From: Pseudomonas sp. B21-015
Lineage (GTDB): Bacteria > Pseudomonadota > Gammaproteobacteria > Pseudomonadales > Pseudomonadaceae
Assembly: GCF_024749285.1 (NCBI RefSeq)
Contig: NZ_CP087196.1
Location: 4,774,001 to 4,838,000, forward strand
Reading direction: 5' to 3'
DNA: 64,000 nt
How positions within the stretch are numbered: the first letter of the stretch is position 1; every line of letters begins with the position of its first letter. Shown here piece after piece: positions 36,501 through 44,133 of this stretch. The position numbers and the translations under genes are program-made. The notes beneath the pieces were generated by a model. It was not told the origin of the DNA. It saw nothing but the letters and a program-made list of their open reading frames with translations, and did not search any database.

Positions 36501-37692
36501 TGTTCAGGGTGTAGGTGTAAGAGCCGTTGGGATTGAGCACCAGAGTGCCATAAGCCCCGTTGAACGTGCCGCCAATGATCGGCCCGCTGTCGGGGCCGGT
36601 GGCAATGCGGTCGGCGCCCTGGATGTCGTTGGGCAGCACGCTGCCGGTCAGGGTCAGCAGGGTTTCCGAGGCGGTATTGGCATTGCTGTCATTGATGGCC
36701 TTGGGCACATCGTCGGTGATATTGACGTCCAGTGAACCGGTCGCGGTATCGCCGTTGCTGTCGTTCGCGACCACAGTGAACTGTTCACTGAGGCTGTTGG
36801 TGCCGTCGCCGGCGGGGTGGGTTTCGTTGCCGACCAAGGTGTAGCTGTAACTCACCACGCCGGTGGCCGGGTTGTAGCCGGTGATTGTCAGGGTGTTGCC
36901 CAGTTGAGTGGTGATCGACTGCGCAAAGCCTGCGGCCACCCCGCCACTGATCACGTTGATCCCGCCGATGCTCAGGCTGGTCAGCCCGTCGGGAGCAGAC
37001 ACGGTGAAGGTGCCGTTCTGGGTCAGCGCCCCGGGGTTGCTGGCCGAGCCATCTGCCAGGTTGGCTTCATTGAGGGTCAGTTCGCCCCCCGCCACCGACA
37101 GGCCGGTGAGGGTAACCAGGTTATTCGGCGCCACGGGAGCAACGCCTGCCCCCCCCGCACTGCCTGCACCGCTGTCGCCGTTGTCCGGGTCCCGGCGCTC
37201 GAGGGGAAATTCGGGAATACCGTTGAAACCGGCCGTGGGGAAACCAATCGTGGGATCGACCCGGCCCGCCACTTCCTCCAGCAGCACAAAATTGTGGCCG
37301 CCGCCCAGTGCGCCACCGGGTGCGCCCGTTGCGCCCGGCCCGGCGGCGGTAGCTTCACCGGCCTGGGTCGGGTCGGCCCCTGCGGCAATGGCTTTTTGCA
37401 GTTGCTCGACATCGGTCAATTGCGCCTGGCTCGGCGTCACCGCATCGGCGGTCTCCACATGCGGCACCTGATGGGCGAGTAACTGCCCGGTCATTTGCAG
37501 GCTGCTGTCCCGCCCCAGGGTCAGCTCCTGGCCGTTTTGCAAATGGACCGCCACCGCGCCTTCGGCCCCGGTGACCAGTTGCTCGCCAGCAAACAGCCGA
37601 TCACCCTCGACCAGGGTACGTCGGGTGCCATCACCCGCCACTGCGAACACCTGACCGATGACCTTACTGACGATACCGATGAGCGTTGCCAT
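30547..37692 (-). CDS. lapA: LapA-type large RTX adhesin, compact form
   Basis: 2381 residues from ATG 37692 (GGAGG eight bases upstream). Order: retention module (about 1-110: MATLIGIVSKVIGQVFAVAG), LapG cleavage motif TAAG at 115-118, a Gly/Pro linker, VCBS/cadherin-like repeats (three 250-residue then three 244-residue units), von Willebrand A domain with MIDAS DVSGSMDD (about 1583), further extender modules, glycine-rich calcium nonapeptides (GGAGNDLLFSGAGND, about 2120-2260) and a type I secretion C-terminus. It is exported by LapEBC and held in LapE by the retention module until LapG cuts it. Known LapA proteins exceed 4900 residues, so this one is short, either genuinely or through repeat collapse in assembly. 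It mediates biofilm attachment. Confidence 0.93.
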   Translation of the reverse strand: MATLIGIVSKVIGQVFAVAGDGTRRTLVEGDRLFAGEQLVTGAEGAVAVHLQNGQELTLGRDSSLQMTGQLLAHQVPHVETADAVTPSQAQLTDVEQLQKAIAAGADPTQAGEATAAGPGATGAPGGALGGGHNFVLLEEVAGRVDPTIGFPTAGFNGIPEFPLERRDPDNGDSGAGSAGGAGVAPVAPNNLVTLTGLSVAGGELTLNEANLADGSASNPGALTQNGTFTVSAPDGLTSLSIGGINVISGGVAAGFAQSITTQLGNTLTITGYNPATGVVSYSYTLVGNETHPAGDGTNSLSEQFTVVANDSNGDTATGSLDVNITDDVPKAINDSNANTASETLLTLTGSVLPNDIQGADRIATGPDSGPIIGGTFNGAYGTLVLNPNGSYTYTLNTSDADFKALHGGGSATETFTYTLTDADGDTSTANLVLQIHNNDDPVIIGGLNAEGGELIVHEKNLGDGSNPDASALTQSGTFSMTALDGVQTLSVGGINVVVGGVSAGFPQSTVTPLGNTLTITGYDSASGVVSYSYTLVDNETHPNASGINSLSEQFTVTVVDDNGTTANGNLDVKIYDDLPRAVDDSNAHTASETLLTLTGSVLPNDIQGADRIATGPDSGPIIGGTFNGTYGTLVLNANGTYTYTLNTSDADFEALHGGGNGTENFVYTLTDSDGDTSTATLVLNIRNNDDPVTLDGLNVNGGELTVYEKNLSDGTSPNPPALTQSGTFSVTALDGLQTLTVGGIAVVSGGVAAGFPQSIVTPLGSTLTITGYDSATGVVSYSYTLVDNETHPNADGTNSITENLNVVATDVDGSTALGQINVNIVDDLPTANPDHATVAEGATVSGNVLGNDIGGADGPALGGAVVGVRAGSDTSTSAIGGLNSQINGTYGYLTLDTNGNAVYHSNPNAVNDPGATDVFTYTVRDADGDESTTTITIDVSNCTLVATTDNDVTVHENALDLTKDGQDLAAGTVTGSEPGNTGETASGTLVGSVTGATGGITYTLVGSATGSYGQILINPDGSYTYTLTSAPATTPHANDGPNTLSESFTYQATDSLGNSVTSTIVINIVDDVPTAHCDSVSVVEGGTVSGNVLHNDVLGADGPASGGAVVGVRAGSDTSTSAIGGLNAQINGTYGYLTLDASGNAVYHSNPNSVGEPGATDVFTYTVRDADGDESTTTLTIDVSNSCLVAATDSDVTVLEKALDLTRDGQDLAAGTVTGSDPGNAGETGSGTLAGSVTGGAGAITYTLVGSATGTYGQILLNPEGSYTYTLTSAPTTTPHANDGPNTLSESFTYQATDSLGNSVTNTIEINIVDDVPTAHVDVVSVVEGGTVSGNVLGNDVLGADGPALGGAVVGVRAGSDTSTSAIGGLNAQINGTYGYLTLGASGNAVYHSNPNSVGEPGATDVFTYTVRDADGDESTTTLTIDVSNSCLVATTDTDVTIYEKALDLTKDGQDLAAGTVIGSEPGNTGETGSGTLVGSVTGATGAITYTLVGNATGTYGQILLNPDGSYTYTLTSAPKTSPNANDGANTLNESFTYAATDSVGNSTTGTLVVSIVDDVPKAVASDRSVSAVQIDSNLLLVIDVSGSMDDPSGVSGLSRLELAKQAISALLDKYDNLGDVKVQIVTFSSSASDQTSIWVDVATAKSLIATLTAGGGTNYDAAVATMQTAFDTSGKLTGAQNVGYFFSDGKPNEGDIGSADEIALKAFLDANGIKNYAIGLGSGVNNVSLDPVAYDGSTHTDTNAVVVTDLNQLNSVLSGTVQGAPVTGSLLGEGGTFGADGGFIKSLTIDGTTYTYDPKGNSNQGSLNFSGGANHGTFNTADNTLSIATNNSGTLLVNLDTGEYTYTSQKTTAVTITENIGFTASDNDGDLTSSTLTVNVIANTPPVAVDDHVITNVLSGNIVLPGELLLANDTDVNGDPLTASPTTFNTGWTAKGADFTGTNANFSFTGNNVRAVTIARSAFVANTAAMTAVLVVSGALGSVNANNTNDEDRITVNLKQGETLNLDHNLAAGHVTMEYSVNGGAYTALADGQTITATADGTYQIHITNIDDGGPGNSGKGAENYQLTMTVNYAGAHDSTPDFHGTYTANDNHGGSDSAAVNITYQDGHTLTGTSGDDVLVAGTGNNVINAGDGNDVLTAGSGNNEMHGGAGNDLLFSGAGNDLLDGGTGNDTASYAHATAGVTVDLSQLAAQNTVGAGTDTLTGIENLTGSNFNDSLTGDNNSNVINGGLGNDVLNGGGGDDFLIGGLGNNTLTGGSGADTFEWLKGNSGHDVITDFTPGADKLDLSQLLQGENGTAASLDDYLHFKVTGSGASLVTSIDVSAMAGATPSQTIDLAGVNLASHYGVTPGAGGVVAGGHDTATIINGMLNDHSLKVDTV
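33020..35215. repeat. Three 732-bp tandem units inside lapA
   Basis: The anchor GCTACGAGGCAGCTGTTGG is at 33389 and 34121, and its diverged form is at 34853, an exact 732-bp period (244 codons). The first two units are identical over at least 150 bp around the anchor. Boundaries are approximate. Confidence 0.85.
35216..37080. repeat. 750-bp tandem units inside lapA
   Basis: The anchor GTAGCTGTAGCTGACCACGC starts at 35341 and 36091, and a close variant at 36841, an exact 750-bp period (250 codons). A second anchor, GGCCCGCTGTCGGGGCCGGT, recurs with the same spacing (35831 and 36581). Boundaries are approximate. Confidence 0.85.
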
Positions 37693-38194
37693 GTGCATTT
37701 CCTCCGCTGCCAACTGCTGTTGGCGTCCTGTGTGCGCGAAGAAGTGCTCATGGTTCAAGCAGGCTGCCTGGCTGCCGGGACGCGTTTACCTGAAAGTAAA
37801 CCGCTGCCTCCCAACACCCTCGCCAGACGCGTCGCTCGCAAGGAATTGTCTGAAACAGGATAAAACCCTCCGCAATCAATCGCATCAGGATCCACGTTCA
37901 AAACAACCGCCCTGCGGACAATGCGTAACGGTTTTGAATCACCAATATGACAAAAAATTGTCACCCAAAAACCGTCTCGCCTCTCTCCCCTCCAGCACTT
38001 CTTTGCTCTGTGTCTAAAAGTAAATAGAACGTTCCTAAAACCCCTTGAAGCTCCGTAGAGCTTATAAAACAAAGGTTTTCTGATTGAACAATGTGCTGGA
38101 TTTTTCAGAGCGCATAAGTTTTTTTCAGCATAAGCCTTATGAGAAATTCTTCTAAGCTTCCCGTCAGAATGTTCTTAGCTCTGTTGTAACAAAC

Positions 38195-38209
38195 GTGAAA
38201 CGGTTTCAC
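38195..38209. promoter_or_regulatory. Inverted repeat upstream of lapE (GTGAAAC-G-GTTTCAC)
   Basis: Perfect 7-bp arms around one central base, 65 bp upstream of the lapE start. Candidate operator; the binding protein is unknown. Confidence 0.45.
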
Positions 38210-38219
38210 TTAAAAATAA

Positions 38220-38235
38220 CGCCAAATATTTGGCG
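38220..38235. promoter_or_regulatory. Perfect 16-bp palindrome upstream of lapE
   Basis: CGCCAAATATTTGGCG, a perfect palindrome 10 bp after the preceding inverted repeat and 38 bp before the lapE start. Its position within the likely 5' leader or promoter suggests a repressor site or an mRNA hairpin over the leader. Confidence 0.5.
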
Positions 38236-38273
38236 ATCAGCTAAGTACCATCAGGAATCAGGGAGAGGCATCC

Positions 38274-39632
38274 ATGCGCGTTTTACCCCCCCTCTGCGGC
38301 GCGATTTTGCTGGCCATGGCCTGCACTTCTCAAGCTCAGGCGATGTCATTGACCGAGGCGATCCAGAGCACCATCGCGACTCACCCGGAACTGGCATCGC
38401 GGGTCGACGCCCGGCTCTCGGCCGACGAGCAGGTTAAGGTCGCCAAAGGAGGCTTTTATCCATCGGTGGATTTGAACGCCGCCTACGGGCGCGGCTACAG
38501 CGATAACACCACCACTCGGTCGCAGGGCAATCACCACACCGAAATCCTGACCTACACTCAGTCGGAACTGCGTCTGCGGCAGATGCTGTTCGACGGTTTC
38601 AATACCTCCAACGAGGTCGCGCGCACCAAAGGCGTGGTTAACTCGCGAGCCTATTACGCCCAGGGCACCGCCCAGGACCTGGCCCTGCGCACCATCGAGG
38701 TTTACCTCGAAGTGCTCAAGCGCCGCGAACTGGTAAGCCTGGCCAAGAACAACCTGCAAGCGCACATGCGGGTCAACGATCAGATCGGCCTGCGGACCCA
38801 GCGTGGGGTCGGCAGCAACGCCGACTCCGACCAGTCCACCGCTCGCCGGGCACTGGCGCAAAACAACCTCGACACCGCCGAAGTCGATCTGGCCGATGCC
38901 GAGGCGAATTTCTACAGTGTCGTGGGGCGCATGCCCGATGAACTCGAAGCCCCACCGTCGACCCGTGGCGAATTGCCCGCCACCCTGCCGGAAGCCCAGC
39001 AGAGCATGGTGGAAAACAACCCGTACCTGAAATCCGCCCAGGCCGACGTGCAATCGGCCGAGAGCCAGTATGAAGTCGCCAAGTCGCCGTTCTACCCGCG
39101 CTTCGACGCCGAAGCAGCGGTGGGCGCCAATAACAATGTGCAGGGCGATGAAGGCCACGACAACGAATGGCGAGTGGGTGTGGTGATGAACTACAACCTG
39201 TTCCGCGGCGGCAGCGACAAGGCCCGGCTGGCCTCCGATGCGCACCAGATCAACCAGGCGCTGGACATCCGCAACAACGCCCTGCGCCAGCTCAACGAAA
39301 ACATCCACCTGGCCTGGAACGCCATGGTCAACGCCAAGAAACAAACCCCGACCGCCCGTGAATACGCCGAAACCACCACCCGTGTGCGGGCCGCGTATCA
39401 GGATCAGTTCGGCCTCGGTCAACGGACCCTGCTCGACTTGCTCGACAGTGAAAACGAGCTCTACAACGCCAACCGCCGCTACACCGAAGTGCGCTACACC
39501 GAGGAGTTCTCGATGTACCGCGTGCTGGCGAACATGGGCCAGTTGCTGAGCAAACAACGGGTGGTGCTGCCCGCCGATGCGATCGCCTCCACCGAAGTGA
39601 AAAACGAAGCGCGCTTGCCTGAACTCAAATGA
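38274..39632 (+). CDS. lapE: TolC-family outer-membrane protein LapE
   Basis: 452 residues with a signal peptide (about 1-24, ending SQAQA) and the two repeated OEP coiled-coil halves of TolC: MSLTEAIQSTIATHPELASR at the start, AYGRGYSDN-type beta-barrel strands, and FGLGQRTLLDLLDSENELYNA in the second half. LapE is the outer-membrane channel in which the LapA retention module is lodged. GGGAGAGGCATCC precedes the ATG. It is the first gene of a lapE-lapB-lapC run divergent from lapA. Confidence 0.93.
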   Translation: MRVLPPLCGAILLAMACTSQAQAMSLTEAIQSTIATHPELASRVDARLSADEQVKVAKGGFYPSVDLNAAYGRGYSDNTTTRSQGNHHTEILTYTQSELRLRQMLFDGFNTSNEVARTKGVVNSRAYYAQGTAQDLALRTIEVYLEVLKRRELVSLAKNNLQAHMRVNDQIGLRTQRGVGSNADSDQSTARRALAQNNLDTAEVDLADAEANFYSVVGRMPDELEAPPSTRGELPATLPEAQQSMVENNPYLKSAQADVQSAESQYEVAKSPFYPRFDAEAAVGANNNVQGDEGHDNEWRVGVVMNYNLFRGGSDKARLASDAHQINQALDIRNNALRQLNENIHLAWNAMVNAKKQTPTAREYAETTTRVRAAYQDQFGLGQRTLLDLLDSENELYNANRRYTEVRYTEEFSMYRVLANMGQLLSKQRVVLPADAIASTEVKNEARLPELK

Positions 39633-39652
39633 AATAACCCGACGTGACCAAT

Positions 39653-39764
39653 TGTGGCGAGGGAGCTTGCTCCCGCTGGGTTGCGCAGCAACCCCGAACA
39701 CCGATTGAAGATGAAGACAGTGTGAGTGCTGCGCACTCAAGCGGGAGCAAGCTCCCTCGCCACA
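39653..39764. repeat. REP pair (TGTGGCGAGGGAGC type) between lapE and lapB
   Basis: TGTGGCGAGGGAGCTTGCTC at the left and the complementary GAGCAAGCTCCCTCGCCACA at the right. Inside an operon such structures can shift the ratio of upstream and downstream products. Confidence 0.85.
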
Positions 39765-39774
39765 GGCAGTCAAT

Positions 39775-41934
39775 ATGACCAGCATGGAAACCGGCAACAC
39801 GGGTGTCGATCCGCGGCTGAGCTTCGATGATCCGTTACTCGACGGCCTGTTGATTCTCTGCAAACTCCATGGTGCGGCGGTCAGTCGCGCCAGCCTGAGT
39901 GCCGGGCTGCCAATGGCACACCAACGCTTGAGCCTGGACCTGCTGCCGCGCGCAGCGGCCCGGGCCAGCTTGCAGGCGCGTGTGTTGCGCCGTGAGCTGG
40001 GGCAAATCTCCGCGCTCAACCTGCCGGTGATGCTGATCCTCAACCATGGCCGCTGCGCGATATTGCGCCGCTTCGGCGATGACGGTCAGGCGCTGATTCT
40101 GCCGAGCGAAGCCGACGGCGGTGAACAATGGGTCAGCACGGAAGAGCTGGCCGCCAGCTACAGCGGTCAGGCCTTGTTCGCCCGGCCGCGACATGAGCTC
40201 GAAGACTTGCGCGCGCCGCTGATACCGCGAGTCGAGGCTTGGTTTCGCGACACCTTGAAGTTGTCGAAGTGGCTGTACAGCGATGCGATTCTGGCGAGTT
40301 TCCTGATCAATCTGCTGGGCCTGATGGTGCCGCTGTTCGTGATGCAAACCTACGATCGGGTGGTGCCGAACCAGGCCACTTCGACCTTGTGGGTGCTGTC
40401 GATCGGCTTGCTGATCGGCACCGTTTTCGAACTGGTGCTGCGGGTGGTTCGCGCGCATTTGCTGGACACCGCCGGGAAGAAAACCGATGTGATTCTTTCG
40501 GCGACCCTGTTCGAACGCATCACCGGCATGGCGATGAAAGCGCGGCCTGCGACCATCGGTGGTTTCGCCCAGAGCATTCATGACTTTCAGGGCCTGCGGG
40601 AGTTTCTCACCGCCGTCACGCTGACCAGCCTGATCGACATGCCCTTCGCCGTGCTGATGCTGGTAGTGATCGGCCTGCTCGGCGGCTGGCTGGTGGTGAT
40701 TCCCCTGCTGGCATTCCCCATCACGATCCTCTTTGCCATGGTGATTCAGGCGCGTCTGCGCGACACCGTGCAGAAGAGTCTGAGCCTCGGCGCCGAACGC
40801 CAGGCCTTGCTGATCGAAACCCTCGGTGGCCTGGAAACCCTCAAGGCATGCAGTGCCGAAAGCGAACGCCAGCACAAATGGGAAAGCACCCACGGCGCCC
40901 TCACCCGCCTCGACAGCCATGCGCGCAACCTCTCGGCGCTGGCCACCAACGGCACGTTGTTCATCCAACAGTTCTCCGGCATGGCGACCATCGTCGCCGG
41001 GGTCTACAGCATCATCGCCGGCAACCTCAGCGTTGGTGCGCTGGTGGCGACCTACATGCTTGGCAGCCGCGTGCTCGCGCCGCTGGGGCAGATCGCCGGG
41101 CTGATCACCCGTTACCAACAAGCGCAACTGACCATGAAAAGCACCGATGCGCTGATGTCGCTGCCACAAGAGCGCGACGCCAAACAACGACCGCTGGAGC
41201 GCACACAACTGCAAGGTGCACTGGACGTCAGCGGCGTGACTTTTCACTACAACGGCCAGAACGCTCCGGCCCTGGCCAACGTCAGCTTCAGCATGAAACC
41301 GGGCGAGCGGATCGGCATCATCGGCCGCAGCGGATCGGGCAAAAGCACATTGGCGCGACTGGTGATGGGGTTCTATGCGCCGGAAGAAGGCCAGCTGCTG
41401 CTCGATGGCCTGGACCTGCGGCAACTGGACGTTGCCGACCTGCGTCAGCAAATCGGTTACGTCGCCCACGACCTGCCGTTGCTGGCCGGCAGCTTGCGCG
41501 ACAACCTGACCCTCGGCGCCCGTTACATCAGCGATGCCCGGATGCTTGAAGTTGCCGAACTGACCGGCGTCACCGAGCTGGCTCGCCAACATCCCCAAGG
41601 CTTCGATCGGCCAGTGGGCGAACGTGGTCAGTTGCTGTCGGGCGGGCAACGCCAAGCGGTATTGCTGGCGCGGGCCTTGTTGCTCGATCCGCCGATCATG
41701 CTGCTCGACGAACCCACCAGCGCCATGGACAACAGCAGCGAAGATGTCCTGCGCCAGAAACTCCACGGCTGGGTCCAGGGCAAAACCGTGCTGCTGGTCA
41801 CCCACCGCACCTCGATGCTCAGCCTGGTGGATCGCTTGGTGGTGCTGGACAACGGGCGGATCGTCGCCGACGGCCCGAAAGAAGCGGTCATCGATGCATT
41901 GCGCAAGGGCCGTGTCGGCTCTGCGACTGTCTAG
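39775..41934 (+). CDS. lapB: Type I secretion ABC transporter LapB
   Basis: 719 residues: an N-terminal C39-like domain without the catalytic cysteine (about 15-140), a six-helix membrane domain (about 165-450), and a nucleotide-binding domain with Walker A GRSGSGKST (about 522), signature LSGGQ (about 621) and Walker B IMLLDEPTS (about 640). This is the inner-membrane ATPase that powers LapA export. The inactive peptidase-like domain is usual for RTX-adhesin exporters, where it binds substrate rather than cutting it. It lies 143 bp after lapE with a REP pair between. Confidence 0.95.
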   Translation: MTSMETGNTGVDPRLSFDDPLLDGLLILCKLHGAAVSRASLSAGLPMAHQRLSLDLLPRAAARASLQARVLRRELGQISALNLPVMLILNHGRCAILRRFGDDGQALILPSEADGGEQWVSTEELAASYSGQALFARPRHELEDLRAPLIPRVEAWFRDTLKLSKWLYSDAILASFLINLLGLMVPLFVMQTYDRVVPNQATSTLWVLSIGLLIGTVFELVLRVVRAHLLDTAGKKTDVILSATLFERITGMAMKARPATIGGFAQSIHDFQGLREFLTAVTLTSLIDMPFAVLMLVVIGLLGGWLVVIPLLAFPITILFAMVIQARLRDTVQKSLSLGAERQALLIETLGGLETLKACSAESERQHKWESTHGALTRLDSHARNLSALATNGTLFIQQFSGMATIVAGVYSIIAGNLSVGALVATYMLGSRVLAPLGQIAGLITRYQQAQLTMKSTDALMSLPQERDAKQRPLERTQLQGALDVSGVTFHYNGQNAPALANVSFSMKPGERIGIIGRSGSGKSTLARLVMGFYAPEEGQLLLDGLDLRQLDVADLRQQIGYVAHDLPLLAGSLRDNLTLGARYISDARMLEVAELTGVTELARQHPQGFDRPVGERGQLLSGGQRQAVLLARALLLDPPIMLLDEPTSAMDNSSEDVLRQKLHGWVQGKTVLLVTHRTSMLSLVDRLVVLDNGRIVADGPKEAVIDALRKGRVGSATV

Positions 41935-41961
41935 GGGCGCCCACTCGATGCCAATACATCA

Positions 41962-42002
41962 CCTGTGGCGAGGGGGCGGGAGCAAGCTCCCTCGCCACAG
42001 GT
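41962..42002. repeat. REP-like element between lapB and lapC
   Basis: CCTGTGGCGAGGGGGCGGGAG with complementary CTCCCTCGCCACAGG, forming an imperfect hairpin in the gap between the two genes. Confidence 0.75.
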
Positions 42003-42044
42003 TTGTGTTCAGCTTTATTTCTCTTAACTGACGGGTATCGCCCC

Positions 42045-43409
42045 ATGTCTGCTCAAACACCGGATTCAGCGGCCCGAAGCTACTTCGGCAGTTTCAGCAA
42101 AAGCGCCGAAAGCGAATTCATGCCGGAAACCGCCGGCGCCTCGTTGCAGGATTCACCGCGCTGGTCGCGGATCACCGTGTGGCTGGCAGCGGCGCTGCTG
42201 ATCACCGCGCTGGTCTGGGCCAAATTCGCCGTGTTGCAGGAAGTCACCATGGGCGAAGGCAAGGCGATTCCGTCGAGCAAGATTCAGGTGATCCAGAACC
42301 TGGAAGGCGGCATCGTCACGGAGATCTTCGTGCGCGAAGGGCAAATGGTGAACAAGGGCGACACCTTGCTGCGCCTGGATGACACGCGATTCCTGTCGAA
42401 CAAGGGTGAAAGCGAAGCGGACCGGTATGCGTTGATCGCGCAGGTCGAACGGCTGTCGGCCGAAGCGGAAGGCCGGCCGTTCAAGCTGTCCCCGGAAGTG
42501 ATCGCCAAAGCCCCGCAAGTGGCCGAGGACGAACGCTCACTGTACGAACAACGTCAGCGCCGATTGGCCAGCGAGCAGCGCACGCTGACCGAACAACTTC
42601 GGCAGAAAACCCAGGAGCTGGCGGAGTTCCGCTCCAAACAGGGCCAATTCAGTTCCAGCCTGGCGCTGCTGCAACAAGAGATGAACATGTCGGCGCCACT
42701 GGTGGGCACCGGGGCGGTGTCACCGGTGGAAATCCTGCGGCTCAAACGCAGCGCGGTGGAAATCCGCGGCTCGCTGAACGCCACGACCCTGGCGATTCCC
42801 CGGGCGGAGTCGGCGATCAATGAGATCAAAAGCAAGATCGATGAGTCCGAGCAATCTTTCCGTTCGGACGCGGCGAAAGAGCTGAATGAGAAACGCACCG
42901 ACCTGTCGAAAATCACCGCCACGAGCATTGCCATCGACGACCGGGTGACGCGCACCACCGTGGTGTCGCCGGTTCACGGCATCATCAAAGTGCTGAAGGT
43001 CAACACCATCGGTGGCGTGGTTCAGCCGGGCAGCGACATGGTGGAAATCGTGCCGCTGGAAGACAACCTGCTGATCGAAGCCAAGGTTCGCCCTCAGGAC
43101 GTGGCGTTCCTGCACCCAGGCCAGAAAGCCATGGTCAAGTTCAGTGCTTATGACTACACGATTTATGGGGGGTTGAGCGCCAGGCTCGAGCTGATCGGGG
43201 CAGACACCATCACAGATGACAAGGGCAACAGCTTTTACCTGATTCAGGTCAGGACCGATAAAAATCACTTGGGCGGGGATGTGAAACCGTTGCTGATCAT
43301 TCCGGGAATGGTGGCGACGGTGGACATTATTACCGGGGAGAAAAGCGTGCTCGATTATTTGCTTAAACCGGTGTTGAAAGCGCGGACCGAGGCGATGCGG
43401 GAGCGGTAG
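42045..43409 (+). CDS. lapC: HlyD-type membrane-fusion protein LapC
   Basis: 454 residues from ATG 42045. One N-terminal membrane helix (about 45-65, VWLAAALLITALVWAKFAVL) is followed by a first lipoyl half (IQNLEGGIVTEIFVREGQMV), a long alpha-hairpin coiled coil (about 130-300), then the second lipoyl half and beta-barrel (VVSPVHGIIKVLKVNTIGGV, about 305 onward) ending VVDIITGEKSVLDYLLKPVL-like. This is the HlyD/AprE adaptor linking LapB to LapE. It is the last gene of the lapEBC run. Confidence 0.94.
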   Translation: MSAQTPDSAARSYFGSFSKSAESEFMPETAGASLQDSPRWSRITVWLAAALLITALVWAKFAVLQEVTMGEGKAIPSSKIQVIQNLEGGIVTEIFVREGQMVNKGDTLLRLDDTRFLSNKGESEADRYALIAQVERLSAEAEGRPFKLSPEVIAKAPQVAEDERSLYEQRQRRLASEQRTLTEQLRQKTQELAEFRSKQGQFSSSLALLQQEMNMSAPLVGTGAVSPVEILRLKRSAVEIRGSLNATTLAIPRAESAINEIKSKIDESEQSFRSDAAKELNEKRTDLSKITATSIAIDDRVTRTTVVSPVHGIIKVLKVNTIGGVVQPGSDMVEIVPLEDNLLIEAKVRPQDVAFLHPGQKAMVKFSAYDYTIYGGLSARLELIGADTITDDKGNSFYLIQVRTDKNHLGGDVKPLLIIPGMVATVDIITGEKSVLDYLLKPVLKARTEAMRER

Positions 43410-43426
43410 TCATTCTCCGAAGGAGT

Positions 43427-43537
43427 GATCGTTCCCACGCTCCGCGTGGGAATGCCGCCCGGGACGCTCCGCGTCCCTTCCCGGATGTGACGCAGAGCGT
43501 CACTGGATTCATTCCCACGCAGAGCATGGGAACGATC
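43427..43537. repeat. GATCGTTCCCAC-family palindromic repeat, copy 2 of 3
   Basis: Starts GATCGTTCCCACGCTCCGCG and ends ATGGGAACGATC, with the same inner GACGCTCCGCGTC/GACGCAGAGCGTC arms as copy 1. Its right end overlaps the stop codon of the convergent DTW-domain gene by 2 bp. Confidence 0.85.
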
Positions 43538-44129
43538 ATCGCCCGTGATTCTTCTGATAGGTCTCCTCCCCCATCGCCGCAATCTGCCCCTCGATCAACG
43601 CCTCGAACGGCTTTAACAAGGGCTCGAAAGTGCTCGGCGCTTCGAGGGTCTGCAACGCCTGCACAATCGCCTCCACCGTCGACAACGCCCCCGGCCCCGG
43701 AGCCTTGCGCAAGCGATAACGCGACACCCCGCCCTCGGCCAATGTCACTCTGGGCAACGCCGCCAACAATGGATTGAGGTGCAGCATTTTGCGCGCCTTG
43801 CGCCAGGTACCGTCCGGGACCACCAGCAGCAGCGGCTCATCATTGGCGGTGTAGACCTGCATCGGCTGCGCCTCCTCACCGGGAAACAGCAACCGTGCCT
43901 GATAACCCGGTCGATTCAACAACGCCGGTAAATCCTCGAACACCTCGCCAACAATCAACTCGGCATTCTTCAACCCCAGCGCAGCCAATCGCGCGGTGTT
44001 CAGCGCATGGTTCACTTCGCTCGGATGCTGCAGCAGCAACACCCGAGTGCGGCTATCCAGGCTTGGGATCAGTGGGCACAGACAATGAGTTTGCGGACGC
44101 AGACAGCGCGGGCACTGGATTCTGGACAT
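43536..44129 (-). CDS. DTW-domain tRNA-uridine aminocarboxypropyltransferase
   Basis: 197 residues from ATG 44129 (MSRIQCPRCLRPQTHCLC). The N-terminal Cys cluster is a zinc knuckle; LLLQHPSEVNHALNTARLA is a conserved SPOUT-like segment and VVPDGTWRKARKM is the DTW motif. Family members (TapT/TuaA of E. coli) place the acp3 group on uridine 47 of tRNA using S-adenosylmethionine. The length is normal. It is followed downstream, on the other strand, by lapC and a repeat overlapping its stop. Confidence 0.88.
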   Translation of the reverse strand: MSRIQCPRCLRPQTHCLCPLIPSLDSRTRVLLLQHPSEVNHALNTARLAALGLKNAELIVGEVFEDLPALLNRPGYQARLLFPGEEAQPMQVYTANDEPLLLVVPDGTWRKARKMLHLNPLLAALPRVTLAEGGVSRYRLRKAPGPGALSTVEAIVQALQTLEAPSTFEPLLKPFEALIEGQIAAMGEETYQKNHGR

Positions 44130-44133
44130 ATTC

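Larger units (their letters stand above)
37693..38273. promoter_or_regulatory. Divergent promoter region lapA / lapEBC
   Basis: 581 bp, AT-rich in its right two thirds, with no convincing gene. It must hold the lapA promoter (leftward) and the lapE promoter (rightward). Two adjacent palindromes close to lapE are listed separately. In P. fluorescens and P. putida FleQ and c-di-GMP control lapA, but I could not find a clear FleQ site by eye. Confidence 0.6.

Noticed and set aside
30769..36735. Very long open frames on the + strand opposite lapA
   Set aside because: They are mirror frames of the GC-rich, repetitive lapA gene; the minus-strand reading has all adhesin domains and a ribosome site, while the + frames give low-complexity Val/Gly/Arg-rich sequence.
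33020..37080. Possible CRISPR or satellite array
   Set aside because: The repeats are long (732 and 750 bp), in frame and coding, and belong to the adhesin.
38346..41805. Long minus-strand frames opposite lapE and lapB
   Set aside because: The + strand encodes recognisable TolC and ABC transporter proteins; the antisense frames have no domain pattern.
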